From Massilia mucilaginosa (lineage in GTDB: Bacteria; Pseudomonadota; Gammaproteobacteria; Burkholderiales; Burkholderiaceae_D): 56,598 bases of DNA. Positions 1 through 8,169 of this stretch are shown here, one piece after another. The notes under the pieces are model-generated. The model had not been told where the DNA came from, ran no database searches, and was given only the letters and a program-made list of their open reading frames with translations. A program made the translations under genes and the position numbers. The stretch covers positions 1-56,598 of the forward strand of contig NZ_WHJH01000046.1 in the NCBI RefSeq assembly GCF_011682145.1. The letters run 5' to 3'. Each line of letters opens with the position of its first letter. Position 1 is the first letter of the stretch.

Positions 1-2
1 TT

Positions 3-104
3 GCGCCCTATAGAACCGAGCACATCAATCGGTATGGCGATTACACCTTAGACTTGGAAAGAAAGCTGCCGCCAATGAACTACAAAACCAAGATTCTTCA
101 ATAA
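3..104 (+). pseudogene. C-terminal end of a probable transposase (left edge)
   Basis: The open frame running in from the window edge encodes 33 residues ending at a TAA. The residues YRTEHINRYGDYTLDLERK resemble the extreme C-terminus of Tn3-family transposases, which usually end with a Y-x-x-x-H-I-x-R-x-G-x-Y-x-L-D pattern. That resemblance is from memory of the family, not a search. The stretch is clearly poorer in GC than the genes that follow, which fits mobile DNA. The rest of the gene lies outside the window, so whether the element is complete or a remnant cannot be told. No terminal inverted repeat was recognised in the 70 bases after the stop. Confidence 0.4.
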
Positions 105-175
105 TTCAGTCACTTACAGCTCAATTTGGGTATTTTTACACGGATCCCGGCCGACCCTCTAAATCGCTGTTGCCA

Positions 176-571
176 TTACGATTCCTTTCGCCAGGTGAAC
201 GCGTCGGCAAACTGTTGCGCCTTGCGCTCGAGTTTCGAGTGAATCAGGTGGGTCACCTCGACCAGGCGCCGCGCGTACAGGTCGGCCAGCGCGTCGATCA
301 CCTGGCCCAGCGCCGCCGTGGCCGGCTGGTAGCGGAACACCGGCTCGCTGCCTTCATGGCGCAAGGTCACTGTCATGCCGGCGCGCGACAGATCCGCCAG
401 CACGGTCGCGGCCAGCTTGTCGCCGATGTACAGCCGCTCGGCCACTTTTTGCACAGTCCAGTCCTGAGGCGCGCTGTTGCGCAAAAGCAGCAGCGCCTCC
501 AGATGGGGAACGGAGGCAATGCTGGTCAGCAGGAAACGACGCAGTTCTTCGGGAATCGGTTGGAGCACCAT
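176..571 (-). CDS. Small winged-helix-like hypothetical protein
   Basis: A 131-residue protein starting MVLQPIPEEL; a start 15 codons upstream is possible, but the internal ATG begins the part that looks structured. Residues about 30-75 (VPHLEALLLLRN, then TVQKVAERLYIG and LAATVLADLSRAGM) read like a winged-helix fold in which a recognition helix is followed by a short wing. The C-terminal half is a long helix rich in Leu, Arg and Lys (VIDALADLYARRLVEV). There is no enzymatic motif. It may be a DNA-binding accessory protein, but no family was recognised with certainty. It stands alone between the transposase tail and the lysE-type gene. Confidence 0.65.
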   Translation of the reverse strand: MVLQPIPEELRRFLLTSIASVPHLEALLLLRNSAPQDWTVQKVAERLYIGDKLAATVLADLSRAGMTVTLRHEGSEPVFRYQPATAALGQVIDALADLYARRLVEVTHLIHSKLERKAQQFADAFTWRKES

Positions 572-708
572 GATGTACAAGAATCCATTGCGCCAAGCTA
601 AGCCAACGCGGTCCAAAAATCGTATTCTAGTCGATTTTGCTTATCAAGTATGCATCGTTGTTGCGTGTTTACGTATCAACGTGTCAATACTTGAAGCGCC
701 GCGCCAGC

Positions 709-1347
709 TTACGACAGGCCGCGCACCAGGTGCACCGCGCTCAGCACCGCCACCAGGATCAGCAGCACGCCCATGACGCGCGCGAGCAGCGTGGCGGCGC
801 CCGGACGCTGTTCCAGCCAGCGCCCGGCGCCGCCGCCCAGCCAGGCCAGCGCGCCGTAGATGCCGGCCTGGGTCAGCGCCGTGATCGCCCGCAGCAGCGC
901 TGCCTGGGTCCACCGCGGCGCGGGGCCGGGCCTGAGAAATTGCGGAAAGATGGCCAGCATGAACAGGTAGGCTTTGGGATTGAGCAAGCTGGTCACCAGC
1001 GCGCGCCGGAAGGTCGCGCCGCTGCTGCACGCCCTGGACGGCAGGCGTTGCGCAAACTGGCCGCTGCTGCGCATGAAGCTCCAGCCGATCCAGGCCGTGT
1101 ACACGGCGCCGGCGGCCAGCATCGCCTGGAACAGGGCCGGCCACAGCCGCAGTACCGCGGCCACGCCCAGCGCCCCCATCGCCAGGTGGCAAACGCCGCC
1201 GCAGACGATGCCGGCCACCGCCGCCAGGCCGGCGCGCCGTCCGCCCAGCACGGCGCTGCCCATGACGAAGGCCATGTCGAGGCCGGGCAGGGCGATGATC
1301 CCGAACACGACCACAAAATACAGCCACAGATTGGCGCTCGCGCTCAT
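709..1347 (-). CDS. LysE/RhtB-family amino-acid exporter
   Basis: A 212-residue inner-membrane protein of the LysE/RhtB superfamily, whose members export amino acids or related small metabolites using the proton gradient. The N-terminus (LWLYFVVVFGIIALPGLDMAFVMG) carries the family's typical P-G-x-D/P-x-x near the end of the first membrane helix. It is followed by a G-rich second helix (GLAAVAGIVCGG) and the conserved SLLNPKAYLFMLAIFPQF segment near residues 120-140, which matches the family's NPK motif. About six hydrophobic segments are visible and the length is normal. It is transcribed divergently from a WYL regulator across a 151-bp gap, so that regulator probably controls it. The substrate cannot be deduced. 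Confidence 0.9.
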   Translation of the reverse strand: MSASANLWLYFVVVFGIIALPGLDMAFVMGSAVLGGRRAGLAAVAGIVCGGVCHLAMGALGVAAVLRLWPALFQAMLAAGAVYTAWIGWSFMRSSGQFAQRLPSRACSSGATFRRALVTSLLNPKAYLFMLAIFPQFLRPGPAPRWTQAALLRAITALTQAGIYGALAWLGGGAGRWLEQRPGAATLLARVMGVLLILVAVLSAVHLVRGLS

Positions 1348-1462
1348 GCCGGCACCGCCGGGCAGTGAAAGGCATGGTTCAGGGTAGGGAAGGGCATGGC
1401 GGGGCTCGCTTTCGGTTGGCAGGTTGGAACATCGACAGGGCGGAGAGTAGAGGTGGATCAGG

Positions 1463-1486
1463 GCAGATTGCGCCCTATTAATCTGC
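1463..1486. promoter_or_regulatory. Inverted repeat, candidate regulator operator
   Basis: A perfect 7-bp inverted repeat, GCAGATT and AATCTGC, separated by 10 bp and ending 12 bp before the start codon of the WYL regulator. Centre-to-centre spacing of about 17 bp suits a dimeric HTH protein. It could be an autoregulatory operator that also acts on the divergent exporter; this is inference. Confidence 0.4.
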
Positions 1487-1498
1487 TATCGTTGCGCC

Positions 1499-2455
1499 AT
1501 GTACCATCCAACCACCCGCGTGCTGGCAGTGCTGGAACTGCTGCAAACCCATGGCCGCCTGAGCGGCGCCGAGATGTCGGCGCGCCTCGCCGTCGATCCG
1601 CGCACCGTGCGCCGCTACATCGTCACGCTCGAAGAGATGGGCATTCCCATCACCACCGAGCGCGGGCGCCATGGCGGCTATGCGCTGATGGCCGGCTTCA
1701 AGCTGCCGCCGATGATGTTTACCAACGACGAAGCGCTGGCCCTGGCGATCGGCTTGCTCGCCGCGCGCAGCCTGGGCTTTGCCGAAGCCGCGCCGGCGGT
1801 GGCCAGTGCCCAGGCCAAGCTCGAACGCATCATGCCGGCCAACCTCAAGCGGCGCATGCGCGCCATCGACGACACCGTGCGGCTCGACATGCTCCGCGCG
1901 GTGGCGCCGCGGGACAACGACGCGCTTGTCACGCTCAGTTCGGCGGCGCTGGCGCAGCAGCGTGTCTGCCTGCGTTACCGCTCGCCCGAAGGCGGCGACA
2001 CCGAGCGCGATTTCGACGCCTACGGCCTGGCGTTTCGCGGCGGCTGCTGGTACGTGATCGGCATGTGCCATCTGCGCGCCGGGATGCGTTCGTTCAGGAT
2101 CGACCGCATCGTCAAGGCCGAGCCGCGGCCGGTCTCGTTTGCGCGTCCGGCCGGCTTCGACGCGCTTGGCTACCTGAAACAGTCGATGGCCCTGATGGCG
2201 CGCGAGCACGCGGTGGAAGTGCTGTTGCACTCCGACCTGAAAACGGCCAGCGCGCATTTTCATGGCGCGCTCGGCGTGTTCGAACAGGTGGCCGATGGCG
2301 TGCTGCTGCGCTGCACCGCCGACGACATCGACTGGTTCGCCGGCCACCTTGCGGGCCTGCCGTTCGACTTCGACGTGCGCGCGCCGGATCAGCTGCGCGC
2401 CAGTCTTGCAAAATTAGCTGAACGACTGCTTCGCATGGCGGGCACGCTCGGCTAG
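1499..2455 (+). CDS. YafY-type HTH-WYL transcriptional regulator
   Basis: A 318-residue regulator. An N-terminal winged HTH (residues about 5-60, TTRVLAVLELLQTHGRLSGAEMSARLAVDPRTVRRYI) is followed by a linker and a WYL domain. The central part shows YRSPEGGDTERDFDAYGLAFRGGCWYVIG and the RSFRIDRI motif typical of the ligand-sensing WYL fold. The C-terminal WCX-like region ends near residue 318. Such proteins usually sense small ligands or nucleic acids and repress neighbouring genes. It diverges from the LysE-type exporter and has an inverted repeat just ahead of its start codon. No Shine-Dalgarno sequence is obvious, so the transcript may be nearly leaderless. Confidence 0.9.
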   Translation: MYHPTTRVLAVLELLQTHGRLSGAEMSARLAVDPRTVRRYIVTLEEMGIPITTERGRHGGYALMAGFKLPPMMFTNDEALALAIGLLAARSLGFAEAAPAVASAQAKLERIMPANLKRRMRAIDDTVRLDMLRAVAPRDNDALVTLSSAALAQQRVCLRYRSPEGGDTERDFDAYGLAFRGGCWYVIGMCHLRAGMRSFRIDRIVKAEPRPVSFARPAGFDALGYLKQSMALMAREHAVEVLLHSDLKTASAHFHGALGVFEQVADGVLLRCTADDIDWFAGHLAGLPFDFDVRAPDQLRASLAKLAERLLRMAGTLG

Positions 2456-2489
2456 AATGCGTCGCTCAACTATTTTCGTTTTGGAAAAC

Positions 2490-3275
2490 ATGATTCAGAA
2501 AACACTGGCCGGCATCGTCCTCGGATGGACCCTGCTGGCAGCCGGCAGCGCATTTGCCGGCGGCTGTCCCGCACACTACATGGATGGGCGCCTGCCCGAG
2601 ATCCGCAACCCCAAGCTGGCCAAAGCGACGACCGAATTGTGCTACGGCGTGTTCGGCGTGATGCACTCCGGGATCACCCGCACGCCGCTGTGGTCGGCCG
2701 AGCGCCTGCTGCCGGGCAACCTGAAACTGGCCAAGAAACTCTCGCGCGACGATTCCTTCCACGCCGAGGAACGGCTGTCGCCGTCGCAGCGCGCCGAGTT
2801 GTCCGACTACGCCCGCAGCGGTTTCGACCGCGGCCACATGGCGCCGAACGGCAACATGCCGGACCGGCAGACCCAGCACGAAAGTTTTACGCTGGCGAAC
2901 ATGGTGCCGCAGGATGCCGACAACAACCGCCACCTGTGGGCCGGGCTGGAGGGCCGCGTGCGCGATATGGTCCGGAAGGAAGGTACTTTATATGTGATCA
3001 CCGGGCCGGCGTTCATCGGCGGGCGTTTGCAAAAGGTCGGCAACGTGCTGGTGCCGAGTCATCTGTACAAGGCGGTGTATAGTCCGAGCCAGAAGGCGGG
3101 CGCGGCGTGGATCGTGGAAAACCGTTCGACGGACGAGCTGGACGTGATGACGATCGCCGAGCTGGAAGAAAAGATCGGCATCAACCTGATGCCCTCCCTG
3201 AGCGCGCGGCAAAAATCCGCGATGCTGGACCTGCCGCAGCCGAAACAGAAGAAATCGCGCCGTTGGCCGTTTTGA
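2490..3275 (+). CDS. Secreted DNA/RNA non-specific endonuclease (NucA/NUC1 type)
   Basis: A 261-residue beta-beta-alpha-metal nuclease. The chosen ATG gives a clean signal peptide (MIQKTLAGIVLGWTLLAAGS, cleavage after AFA); the upstream alternative start would put charged residues before it. The catalytic motif FDRGHMAPNGN lies at about residues 112-122, with His116 as general base and Asn120/122 region for the metal. The following QDADNNRHLWAGLEGRVRDMV and YVITGPAFIG segments are typical of the Serratia-type/NUC1 fold. It is predicted to be periplasmic or extracellular and to degrade DNA and RNA without sequence preference, for nutrient scavenging or defence. The preceding regulator gene stops 34 bp upstream in the same direction. 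Confidence 0.93.
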   Translation: MIQKTLAGIVLGWTLLAAGSAFAGGCPAHYMDGRLPEIRNPKLAKATTELCYGVFGVMHSGITRTPLWSAERLLPGNLKLAKKLSRDDSFHAEERLSPSQRAELSDYARSGFDRGHMAPNGNMPDRQTQHESFTLANMVPQDADNNRHLWAGLEGRVRDMVRKEGTLYVITGPAFIGGRLQKVGNVLVPSHLYKAVYSPSQKAGAAWIVENRSTDELDVMTIAELEEKIGINLMPSLSARQKSAMLDLPQPKQKKSRRWPF

Positions 3276-3292
3276 CTATCAAAGGAGACGCA

Positions 3293-3553
3293 ATGAGTGG
3301 CAAGAAACAGAGTTTTGTACCGTACGCAAACGAGGCCGATGTGGTCGCGGTCGGCAAGCTGATGATCGAAAACCGGCTCGACCGGATCACGCTCAGCGGC
3401 GATGTCGACCTGACCGCCGACAAGGCCGGCCTGGAGCACGCGCGCAAGCTGCAGGCGCTGCTCGGCGAGATCGTCGCCACGCTGGAAGGGATGACCCTGC
3501 CGGCCGAGTTGCCGCCGCCGGCGGTGGGCGAAGTGGACAACCCCTTCAACTAA
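3293..3553 (+). CDS. Hypothetical 86-residue protein downstream of the nuclease
   Basis: A small acidic, probably cytoplasmic protein that starts 17 bp after the nuclease stop and has a strong ribosome binding site (AAAGGAGA, 3281-3288). The sequence (YANEADVVAVGKLMIENRLDRITLSG, then ARKLQALLGEIVATLEGM) suggests two or three helices and a proline-rich tail (LPAELPPPAVGEVDNPFN). No membrane segment or known motif is visible. Its position suggests cotranscription with the nuclease gene. It does not look like a classic nuclease immunity protein, but an accessory role cannot be excluded. Function unknown. Confidence 0.75.
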   Translation: MSGKKQSFVPYANEADVVAVGKLMIENRLDRITLSGDVDLTADKAGLEHARKLQALLGEIVATLEGMTLPAELPPPAVGEVDNPFN

Positions 3554-3556
3554 GGC

Positions 3557-3583
3557 GGTGTCAGGTCCGACATTCGGACCCGG
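3557..3583. repeat. Dispersed 27-bp palindromic repeat, copy 1
   Basis: A 27-bp element beginning GGTGTCAGGTCCGACATTC; it matches a copy at 46984-47010 at 25 of 27 positions. It contains short inverted arms (GGTCCGA and TCGGACC). It sits just after the stop of the 86-residue gene. Confidence 0.7.
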
Positions 3584-3625
3584 CCAGGAAAGGCACGAGC
3601 TGAACCATCGGAACAAGGGCTGGGA

Positions 3626-3847
3626 ATGGGATACTTGCGATTACTGCGGCGCCGGGGTGAGATGGTCTACACCGACAGTGAGCAAAACGCCCTGTTGGCG
3701 CTGTTCACGCGCTTTGAAGGCGTGAGCGCAGCGATTGACGCTGTGCATGTGAAAGGGGGATATCGGGTTCGCTGTACGATACCCGAGAAGACGTTCGACA
3801 GTCTCATCCTGGAACTTGAGCGGAATGACTGGTTTAGCGCAATGTAG
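3626..3847 (+). CDS. Hypothetical 73-residue protein
   Basis: A short ORF that is followed immediately by a convincing rho-independent terminator, which supports it being real. The start used here follows a purine-rich stretch (AAGGGCTGGGA); an alternative ATG 12 codons in would give MVYTDSEQ and 61 residues. The protein shows an alternating helix/strand pattern (EQNALLALFTRFEGVSAAI, then VKGGYRVRCTIPEKTFDSLI) and no cysteine pair or membrane segment. Base composition is a little less GC-rich than that of the neighbours. No family was recognised. Confidence 0.55.
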   Translation: MGYLRLLRRRGEMVYTDSEQNALLALFTRFEGVSAAIDAVHVKGGYRVRCTIPEKTFDSLILELERNDWFSAM

Positions 3848-3848
3848 G

Positions 3849-3900
3849 ACGCACTCCGGGAACACCTGTGGTCGTTGAAACCGTCCCGGATGCGTTTTTT
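3849..3900 (+). terminator. Rho-independent terminator
   Basis: Arms ACGCACTCCGGGA (3849-3861) and TCCCGGATGCGT (3884-3895) pair with a single bulge and are followed by a run of T residues up to 3900. It ends the plus-strand transcript of the nuclease and small-protein genes, just before the convergent NTF2-like gene. Confidence 0.8.
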
Positions 3901-3910
3901 AGCAGGCGTC

Positions 3911-4450
3911 CTATTTGGCGCCGGCCGCCGGCGGTGGATTGGGATTGAGCTTCATCGACCAGATCACCGATGCGATTTTCCAGCCGTCCTCGGTGCGCAC
4001 CAGATGCCAGGCTTCCTTGCCCCAGTTCTCGCGGTAGTCGCCCGCCTTGAAGCTGTAGTCGAACCAGACCTGCGCCACGTCCTCGTCGGCGTCGATGCGC
4101 ACGTTCTCGAAGGTTTCCTCGAGTGGCTCTGTGGCTTTGGCGATGTCGTCGATGAATTCGCGGGGCGAGCCGCCGACGATCTTTTTCGGGCGCGGCAGCG
4201 CCTTGTTGGTGCGGCGCGCCATGATCCGGTCCAGGCTGGCATCCTCGTAGGCCGCGGCCCAGGTGATATCCTCGCGCAGGAACAGCTTCATGAAGTTGTC
4301 CTTGTCCTTGTTGACGATTGCCAGCCGAAACTTCTCGACGACCTTTTCGATCTGCTGCCGGCTCTGCGCAGGGGCATCGGCATGCGCCGGCAGCGTGGTG
4401 CACATCAGTAAGGCAAGCGCAAGGCCGCTTGCGGCCGTAACAAATCTCAT
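3911..4450 (-). CDS. Exported NTF2/SnoaL-like (DUF4440-type) protein
   Basis: A 179-residue protein starting MRFVTAASGLALALLMCTT. This start has a strong AAGGAGAA site just upstream and yields a signal peptide ending at AHA. The mature part reads as one NTF2-like cone: a long first helix (SRQQIEKVVEKFRLAIVNKD), a loop with a partly buried substrate pocket, then beta strands (DVAQVWFDYSFKAGDYRENWGKEAWHLVRTEDGWKIASV) ending in the family's W-x-I-x-x-V-x-W. A proline/alanine tail follows. It is probably a periplasmic binding or enzyme-like domain with unknown ligand. It converges on the terminator at 3849-3900. Confidence 0.8.
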   Translation of the reverse strand: MRFVTAASGLALALLMCTTLPAHADAPAQSRQQIEKVVEKFRLAIVNKDKDNFMKLFLREDITWAAAYEDASLDRIMARRTNKALPRPKKIVGGSPREFIDDIAKATEPLEETFENVRIDADEDVAQVWFDYSFKAGDYRENWGKEAWHLVRTEDGWKIASVIWSMKLNPNPPPAAGAK

Positions 4451-4577
4451 CGTATCGTTCTCCTTGAAATTGATGAGTATATGCAAACATCAAGCGCCGA
4501 GGCTCACCAATTGTAACCATGATAACGATCGGACTGGCGACGTGTTGGTTTGACATCGGCGCCGTTTCACATGCCCC

Positions 4578-6368
4578 CTATCGTTGCAGCACATACGTCC
4601 CCGGCGCCGGTGCGAGTCCGCCTTGTACCTGGCGCGGCGGCAGGCGCGGCTGCCTCGATACCGCGTCGAGCCAGTGCGTCCACGCCGGCCACCACGAACC
4701 ATCGCGCTGGCCGGCCTGCGCCAGCCAGCGGTCGGGATCGAGGTAGCACTCGCCGCGCGGCCGGTGCGCCGCGTGGTAGCGGCGCCCGCCATGGCCCGGT
4801 TCGCTGACAATGCCGGCATTGTGGCCGCCGCTGGTCAGCACAAAATGCACGTCGCACGGTGAAACAAGGTGGATCTTGTACACCGAGCGCCACGGCGATA
4901 CATGATCCGTCATGGTGGCCACCACGAACAGCGGCGCCCGTATATCGCCCAGCGCGACCGGCCGCCCGTCGACCTGGTAACGCCCCGCACACAGATCGTT
5001 GTCAAGAAACAGCTTGCGCAGATACTCGCTGTGCATGCGGTACGGCATGCGCGTGGTGTCGGCGTTCCAGGCCATCAGGTCGGTCATCGGTGCGCGCTTG
5101 CCCAGCAGGTACTGGTTGATCGCCCTCGACCACACCAGGTCGTTCGAGCGCAGCAGCCGGAACGCCCCCGCCATCTGGCGATTGTCGAGATAGCCTTGCT
5201 GCCACATCAGGTCTTCCAGGAAGGAGATCTGGTTGTCGTCGATAAACAGCATCAGTTCGCCCGCCTCGCTGAAATCGGTCTGGGCGGCCAGCAGGGTCAT
5301 CGAATTGATCAGCGCCTCGCCTTCGCAACCGAGCGAGGCCACCGCGATCGACAGCAGCGTGCCGCCGAGGCAATAGCCGGCCGTGTCGATGCGCTGGCCG
5401 GGCGCGACGCCACGGATGTGCCCGAGCGCGGCCATGATGCCGTCGCGCAGGTAGTCGTCCATGCCGAGGTCGCGGTCTTGCGCGTCCGGATTTCGCCACG
5501 ACATCATGAATACCGTGTGCCCGTGCCCGACCAGGTAGCGCACCAGCGAATTGTGCGGCGACAGGTCGAGAATGTAGTACTTCATGATCCACGCCGGCAC
5601 GATCAACATGGGCTCGGCGCAGACGCTGGCGCTGCCCGGCGCCGGATCATACTGGATCAGCTCGATCAAGTGGTTGCGGAACACCACCTGGCCCGGCGTG
5701 ACGGCGACCTCGATGCCCGGCCGGAACGCGTCGGTCCCGGCGGGCGGCATGCCGGCCAGGCTGCGCCAGGTGTCGTCGGCCAGGTTCATCGCGCCGCGCA
5801 CGAGATTGGCGCCGGCTTCGCGTACGGTTGCCTCGTCCACTTCCGGATTGGTGGCCACGACATTGAGCGGCGAGGCCAGGTCGAGCAGCTGGCGCGCGGT
5901 GAACGACACCACATCCTGATGGTGACGGCTGACCCCGTCGATGCCGGTGGTCGCGTTGTGCCACCATTGCTGATTGAGCAGGAAGGCCTGCTGCATCAGG
6001 TCGTACGGCCAGCGTTGCCAGGCCGGACTGCGGAAGCGCCGGTCCTGCGGCAGCGGTTCGATGCACGGCGCGGGCGCCTCGCGCAGCGTGCTGCGCAGTG
6101 CATAGTCGAGCCAGCGCATTTCTTTGGTCCAGGCCTTGTGCAGCAGGCGCTGCCACTTGGCGGGCGACTGCATCAGGTTGAGCAGCCAGTCGGCGTGCGC
6201 CAGCGCCAGGCTGGTGGGCGAGATGCCTTGCGTCAGCTGCGCCTGCATGGCGTGCAGATAACGGTCGAGCGGGCTGGGCGGTTCGATGTCGGGCGGCGCC
6301 GTCGCCTGCGGCGCGCCACGACGGTCGCTCAGTTCGGTCAGCGTGGTGGACGTGGACGGCAGCGGCAT
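4578..6368 (-). CDS. phaC: Poly(3-hydroxyalkanoate) synthase, PhaC type
   Basis: A 596-residue polymerase joining hydroxyacyl-CoA units into storage polyester. The start follows a GGAGGAA ribosome site. An N-terminal PhaC domain (LDRYLHAMQAQLTQGISPTSLALAHADWLLNL and the SPAKWQRLL stretch) is followed by the alpha/beta-hydrolase core. The nucleophile lies in the lipase-like box GYCLGG (Cys333), with the catalytic Asp in MTDHVSPW and the His in GGHNAGIV. The segment PAWIMKYYILDLSPHNSLVRYLV is the usual conserved stretch after the first strand. The length fits class I enzymes. The N-terminal extension and position away from phaA/phaB suggest a second, stand-alone synthase. It diverges from the two YsnF-like stress genes. 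Confidence 0.92.
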   Translation of the reverse strand: MPLPSTSTTLTELSDRRGAPQATAPPDIEPPSPLDRYLHAMQAQLTQGISPTSLALAHADWLLNLMQSPAKWQRLLHKAWTKEMRWLDYALRSTLREAPAPCIEPLPQDRRFRSPAWQRWPYDLMQQAFLLNQQWWHNATTGIDGVSRHHQDVVSFTARQLLDLASPLNVVATNPEVDEATVREAGANLVRGAMNLADDTWRSLAGMPPAGTDAFRPGIEVAVTPGQVVFRNHLIELIQYDPAPGSASVCAEPMLIVPAWIMKYYILDLSPHNSLVRYLVGHGHTVFMMSWRNPDAQDRDLGMDDYLRDGIMAALGHIRGVAPGQRIDTAGYCLGGTLLSIAVASLGCEGEALINSMTLLAAQTDFSEAGELMLFIDDNQISFLEDLMWQQGYLDNRQMAGAFRLLRSNDLVWSRAINQYLLGKRAPMTDLMAWNADTTRMPYRMHSEYLRKLFLDNDLCAGRYQVDGRPVALGDIRAPLFVVATMTDHVSPWRSVYKIHLVSPCDVHFVLTSGGHNAGIVSEPGHGGRRYHAAHRPRGECYLDPDRWLAQAGQRDGSWWPAWTHWLDAVSRQPRLPPRQVQGGLAPAPGTYVLQR

Positions 6369-6521
6369 TGCGGATTCCTCCCGGGCCCAGTGGCGGGCGA
6401 CACTCAAGCTTCGGCTGCGCGGCCGATCAAAACTTGAGGAAGGTCAATGGTGCGCAGGGTCGGCGCACTTTGCGGTACTCTCAACGGCTCCTGCTGCGGC
6501 GTTTTTCGGGGAGCGAACTTC

Positions 6522-6947
6522 ATGGCAACAGACAGTGCCGAATCCTATGGCGAGCCCGGTGGCGACACGTTCACCGTGCCGCTGCACCGCGAAGAACTGC
6601 GGGTGGGAACGCGCGTCGTCGACACCGGGCGCGGCGTGCGGATTCACAAGAGCGTCGGCGAACATCTCCATCAGATCGACGAAACCCTGCTGTACGACGA
6701 GCTCGACGTCAGGCATGTGAGCGTCGACCGGATCGTGCCCCTGTCCGAGGCGCCGGTGGCGCGCCAGGAGGGCGACACGCTGATCGTGCCGGTGGTCGAA
6801 GAAGTGCTGGTGACCGAGCGGCGCCTGCGCACCAAGGAAGAAGTCCACATCACGCGCACCCGGCGCACCCGCACCCAGGGCGGGACCGTCATGCTGCGCG
6901 CGGAAGACATTGTCGTCGAACGGTTCGACGAAGGCCCTCACAAGTAA
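6522..6947 (+). CDS. YsnF/AvaK-domain (DUF2382) stress protein, short form
   Basis: A 141-residue protein made almost entirely of the DUF2382 (YsnF/AvaK C-terminal) repeat: FTVPLHREELRVGTRVVD, then HVSVDRIVPLSEAP and TLIVPVVEEVLVTERRLRTKEEVHI. Both sub-repeats carry the charged E-E-x-x-V-x-x-R/K pattern of the family. The start is chosen at MATDSAE because of the purine-rich GGGGAGCG just upstream. The family is linked to general stress response, but its biochemical function is not known. The next gene downstream is a longer paralogue 39 bp away, so both are probably cotranscribed. Confidence 0.85.
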   Translation: MATDSAESYGEPGGDTFTVPLHREELRVGTRVVDTGRGVRIHKSVGEHLHQIDETLLYDELDVRHVSVDRIVPLSEAPVARQEGDTLIVPVVEEVLVTERRLRTKEEVHITRTRRTRTQGGTVMLRAEDIVVERFDEGPHK

Positions 6948-6986
6948 GCGAGTTCAAGCGAGTTCAACAACACGGAGGTAGTCATC

Positions 6987-8078
6987 ATGGAACACACACT
7001 GGTAGCGGTATTTGACAATCGCGGCGACGCCGTGCAGGCGCTTGACGACCTGCTCGGGTCGGGTTACGCACGCCAGGACGTGCGTCTGAGCGATGGCGAT
7101 GCGGACACATCCGGCAACCGGGTGGGCGGCGCGGCCGACCAATCGCTCGGATCGAGCATCAAGCATTTTTTCACCGACCTGTTCGGCGGTGAGCGCAGCG
7201 AGCATGCGCGGATGTATTCCGAGGCGATGGAACGCGGGCACTACCTGCTGACGGTGACGAGCACGACCGAACACGAGATCGAGCGCGCCGCCGACATTGT
7301 CGAGCGTCATGGGCCGCTTGATATCGACGAGCATGCCGGCCAGTGGCAGGGCGCCATGCAGGGTGGCGACGCCATGCGCGCGCAGACGCTGTCGCAGCAG
7401 TCCACGTCCGGCTCGGCGCAGGGTGGCGGCGCGCAGGGCTCGGCCATGGGCGGTTCGCAGCAGCGTGCGGCCGACACCACGGCCATTCCCGTGATCCAGG
7501 AAGAACTCAGGGTCGGCAAGCGCGAGGTGCAGCGCGGCGGCGTGCGGATTTACCAGCGCATCGTCGAGACGCCGGTGAGCGAAAGCATCGGCCTGCGCGA
7601 AGAGCATGTCAATGTGCAGCGGCGCGCGGTGGACAAAATGGTCGATCCGGCCGACATTGCCGCCTTCCAGGAAAACACGATCGAGCTGCGCGAAACGGCG
7701 GAAGAAGCGGTCGTCGAAAAATCCGCGCGGATGGTGGAGGAGGTTATCGTCGGCAAGGAAGTGACGCAGCGCCAGGAGCAGATCACGGACACGCTGCGCC
7801 ATACCGAAGTGGACATCGAGCAACTTGCGCCGGACGACGACGCGTACTTCCGAGGCCACTGGACCAGCAATTTCTCACGCGAGGGCGGCAGTTACGACGA
7901 TTATGCGCCGGCGTACCGCTACGGCACCAGCATGGCGGGCAGCGCGCTGTATCGTGGGCGTCCGTGGGAAGAGGTCGAGCCCGGGCTGCGCACCGATTGG
8001 GAGGCGCGCAATCCCGGATCGGCCTGGGAAAAGATGAAGGCGGCGATCAGGCATGGCTGGGAGCGCATGACTTCCTGA
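6987..8078 (+). CDS. YsnF/AvaK-domain (DUF2382) stress protein, long form
   Basis: A 363-residue paralogue of the preceding gene. Residues 1-100 (HTLVAVFDNRGDAVQALDDLLGSGYARQDVRL, then HYLLTVTSTTEHEIERAADIVERHG) form a general-stress-protein 17M-like ferredoxin-type fold. A low-complexity Gln/Ser/Gly linker follows (about residues 125-160), and then the DUF2382 domain (IPVIQEELRVGKREVQRGGVRIYQRIVETPVSE and EEAVVEKSARMVEEVIVGKEV). The C-terminus is rich in Tyr, Trp and Arg (YRYGTSMAGSALYRGRPWEEVEPG), a tail often seen in this group in betaproteobacteria. A role in stress tolerance is inferred only from the family. It has a GGAGG site just upstream. Confidence 0.88.
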   Translation: MEHTLVAVFDNRGDAVQALDDLLGSGYARQDVRLSDGDADTSGNRVGGAADQSLGSSIKHFFTDLFGGERSEHARMYSEAMERGHYLLTVTSTTEHEIERAADIVERHGPLDIDEHAGQWQGAMQGGDAMRAQTLSQQSTSGSAQGGGAQGSAMGGSQQRAADTTAIPVIQEELRVGKREVQRGGVRIYQRIVETPVSESIGLREEHVNVQRRAVDKMVDPADIAAFQENTIELRETAEEAVVEKSARMVEEVIVGKEVTQRQEQITDTLRHTEVDIEQLAPDDDAYFRGHWTSNFSREGGSYDDYAPAYRYGTSMAGSALYRGRPWEEVEPGLRTDWEARNPGSAWEKMKAAIRHGWERMTS

Positions 8079-8100
8079 TGCCGGCATTGTCGCCACTGCT

Positions 8101-8131
8101 TCGTCGTCTCCGCCAATGGCGGAAGCGACGA
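8101..8131. repeat. Imperfect hairpin after the stress genes
   Basis: Arms TCGTCG-TC-TCCGCC and GGCGGA-AG-CGACGA with a 3-nt loop form a strong hairpin lying between two convergent genes. It lacks a following T-run on either strand, so it may slow or process transcripts rather than be a classic terminator. Confidence 0.4.
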
Positions 8132-8169
8132 GCTAGCGATCCGCGCCAGCGCACGGCTTCTTACTGTGT

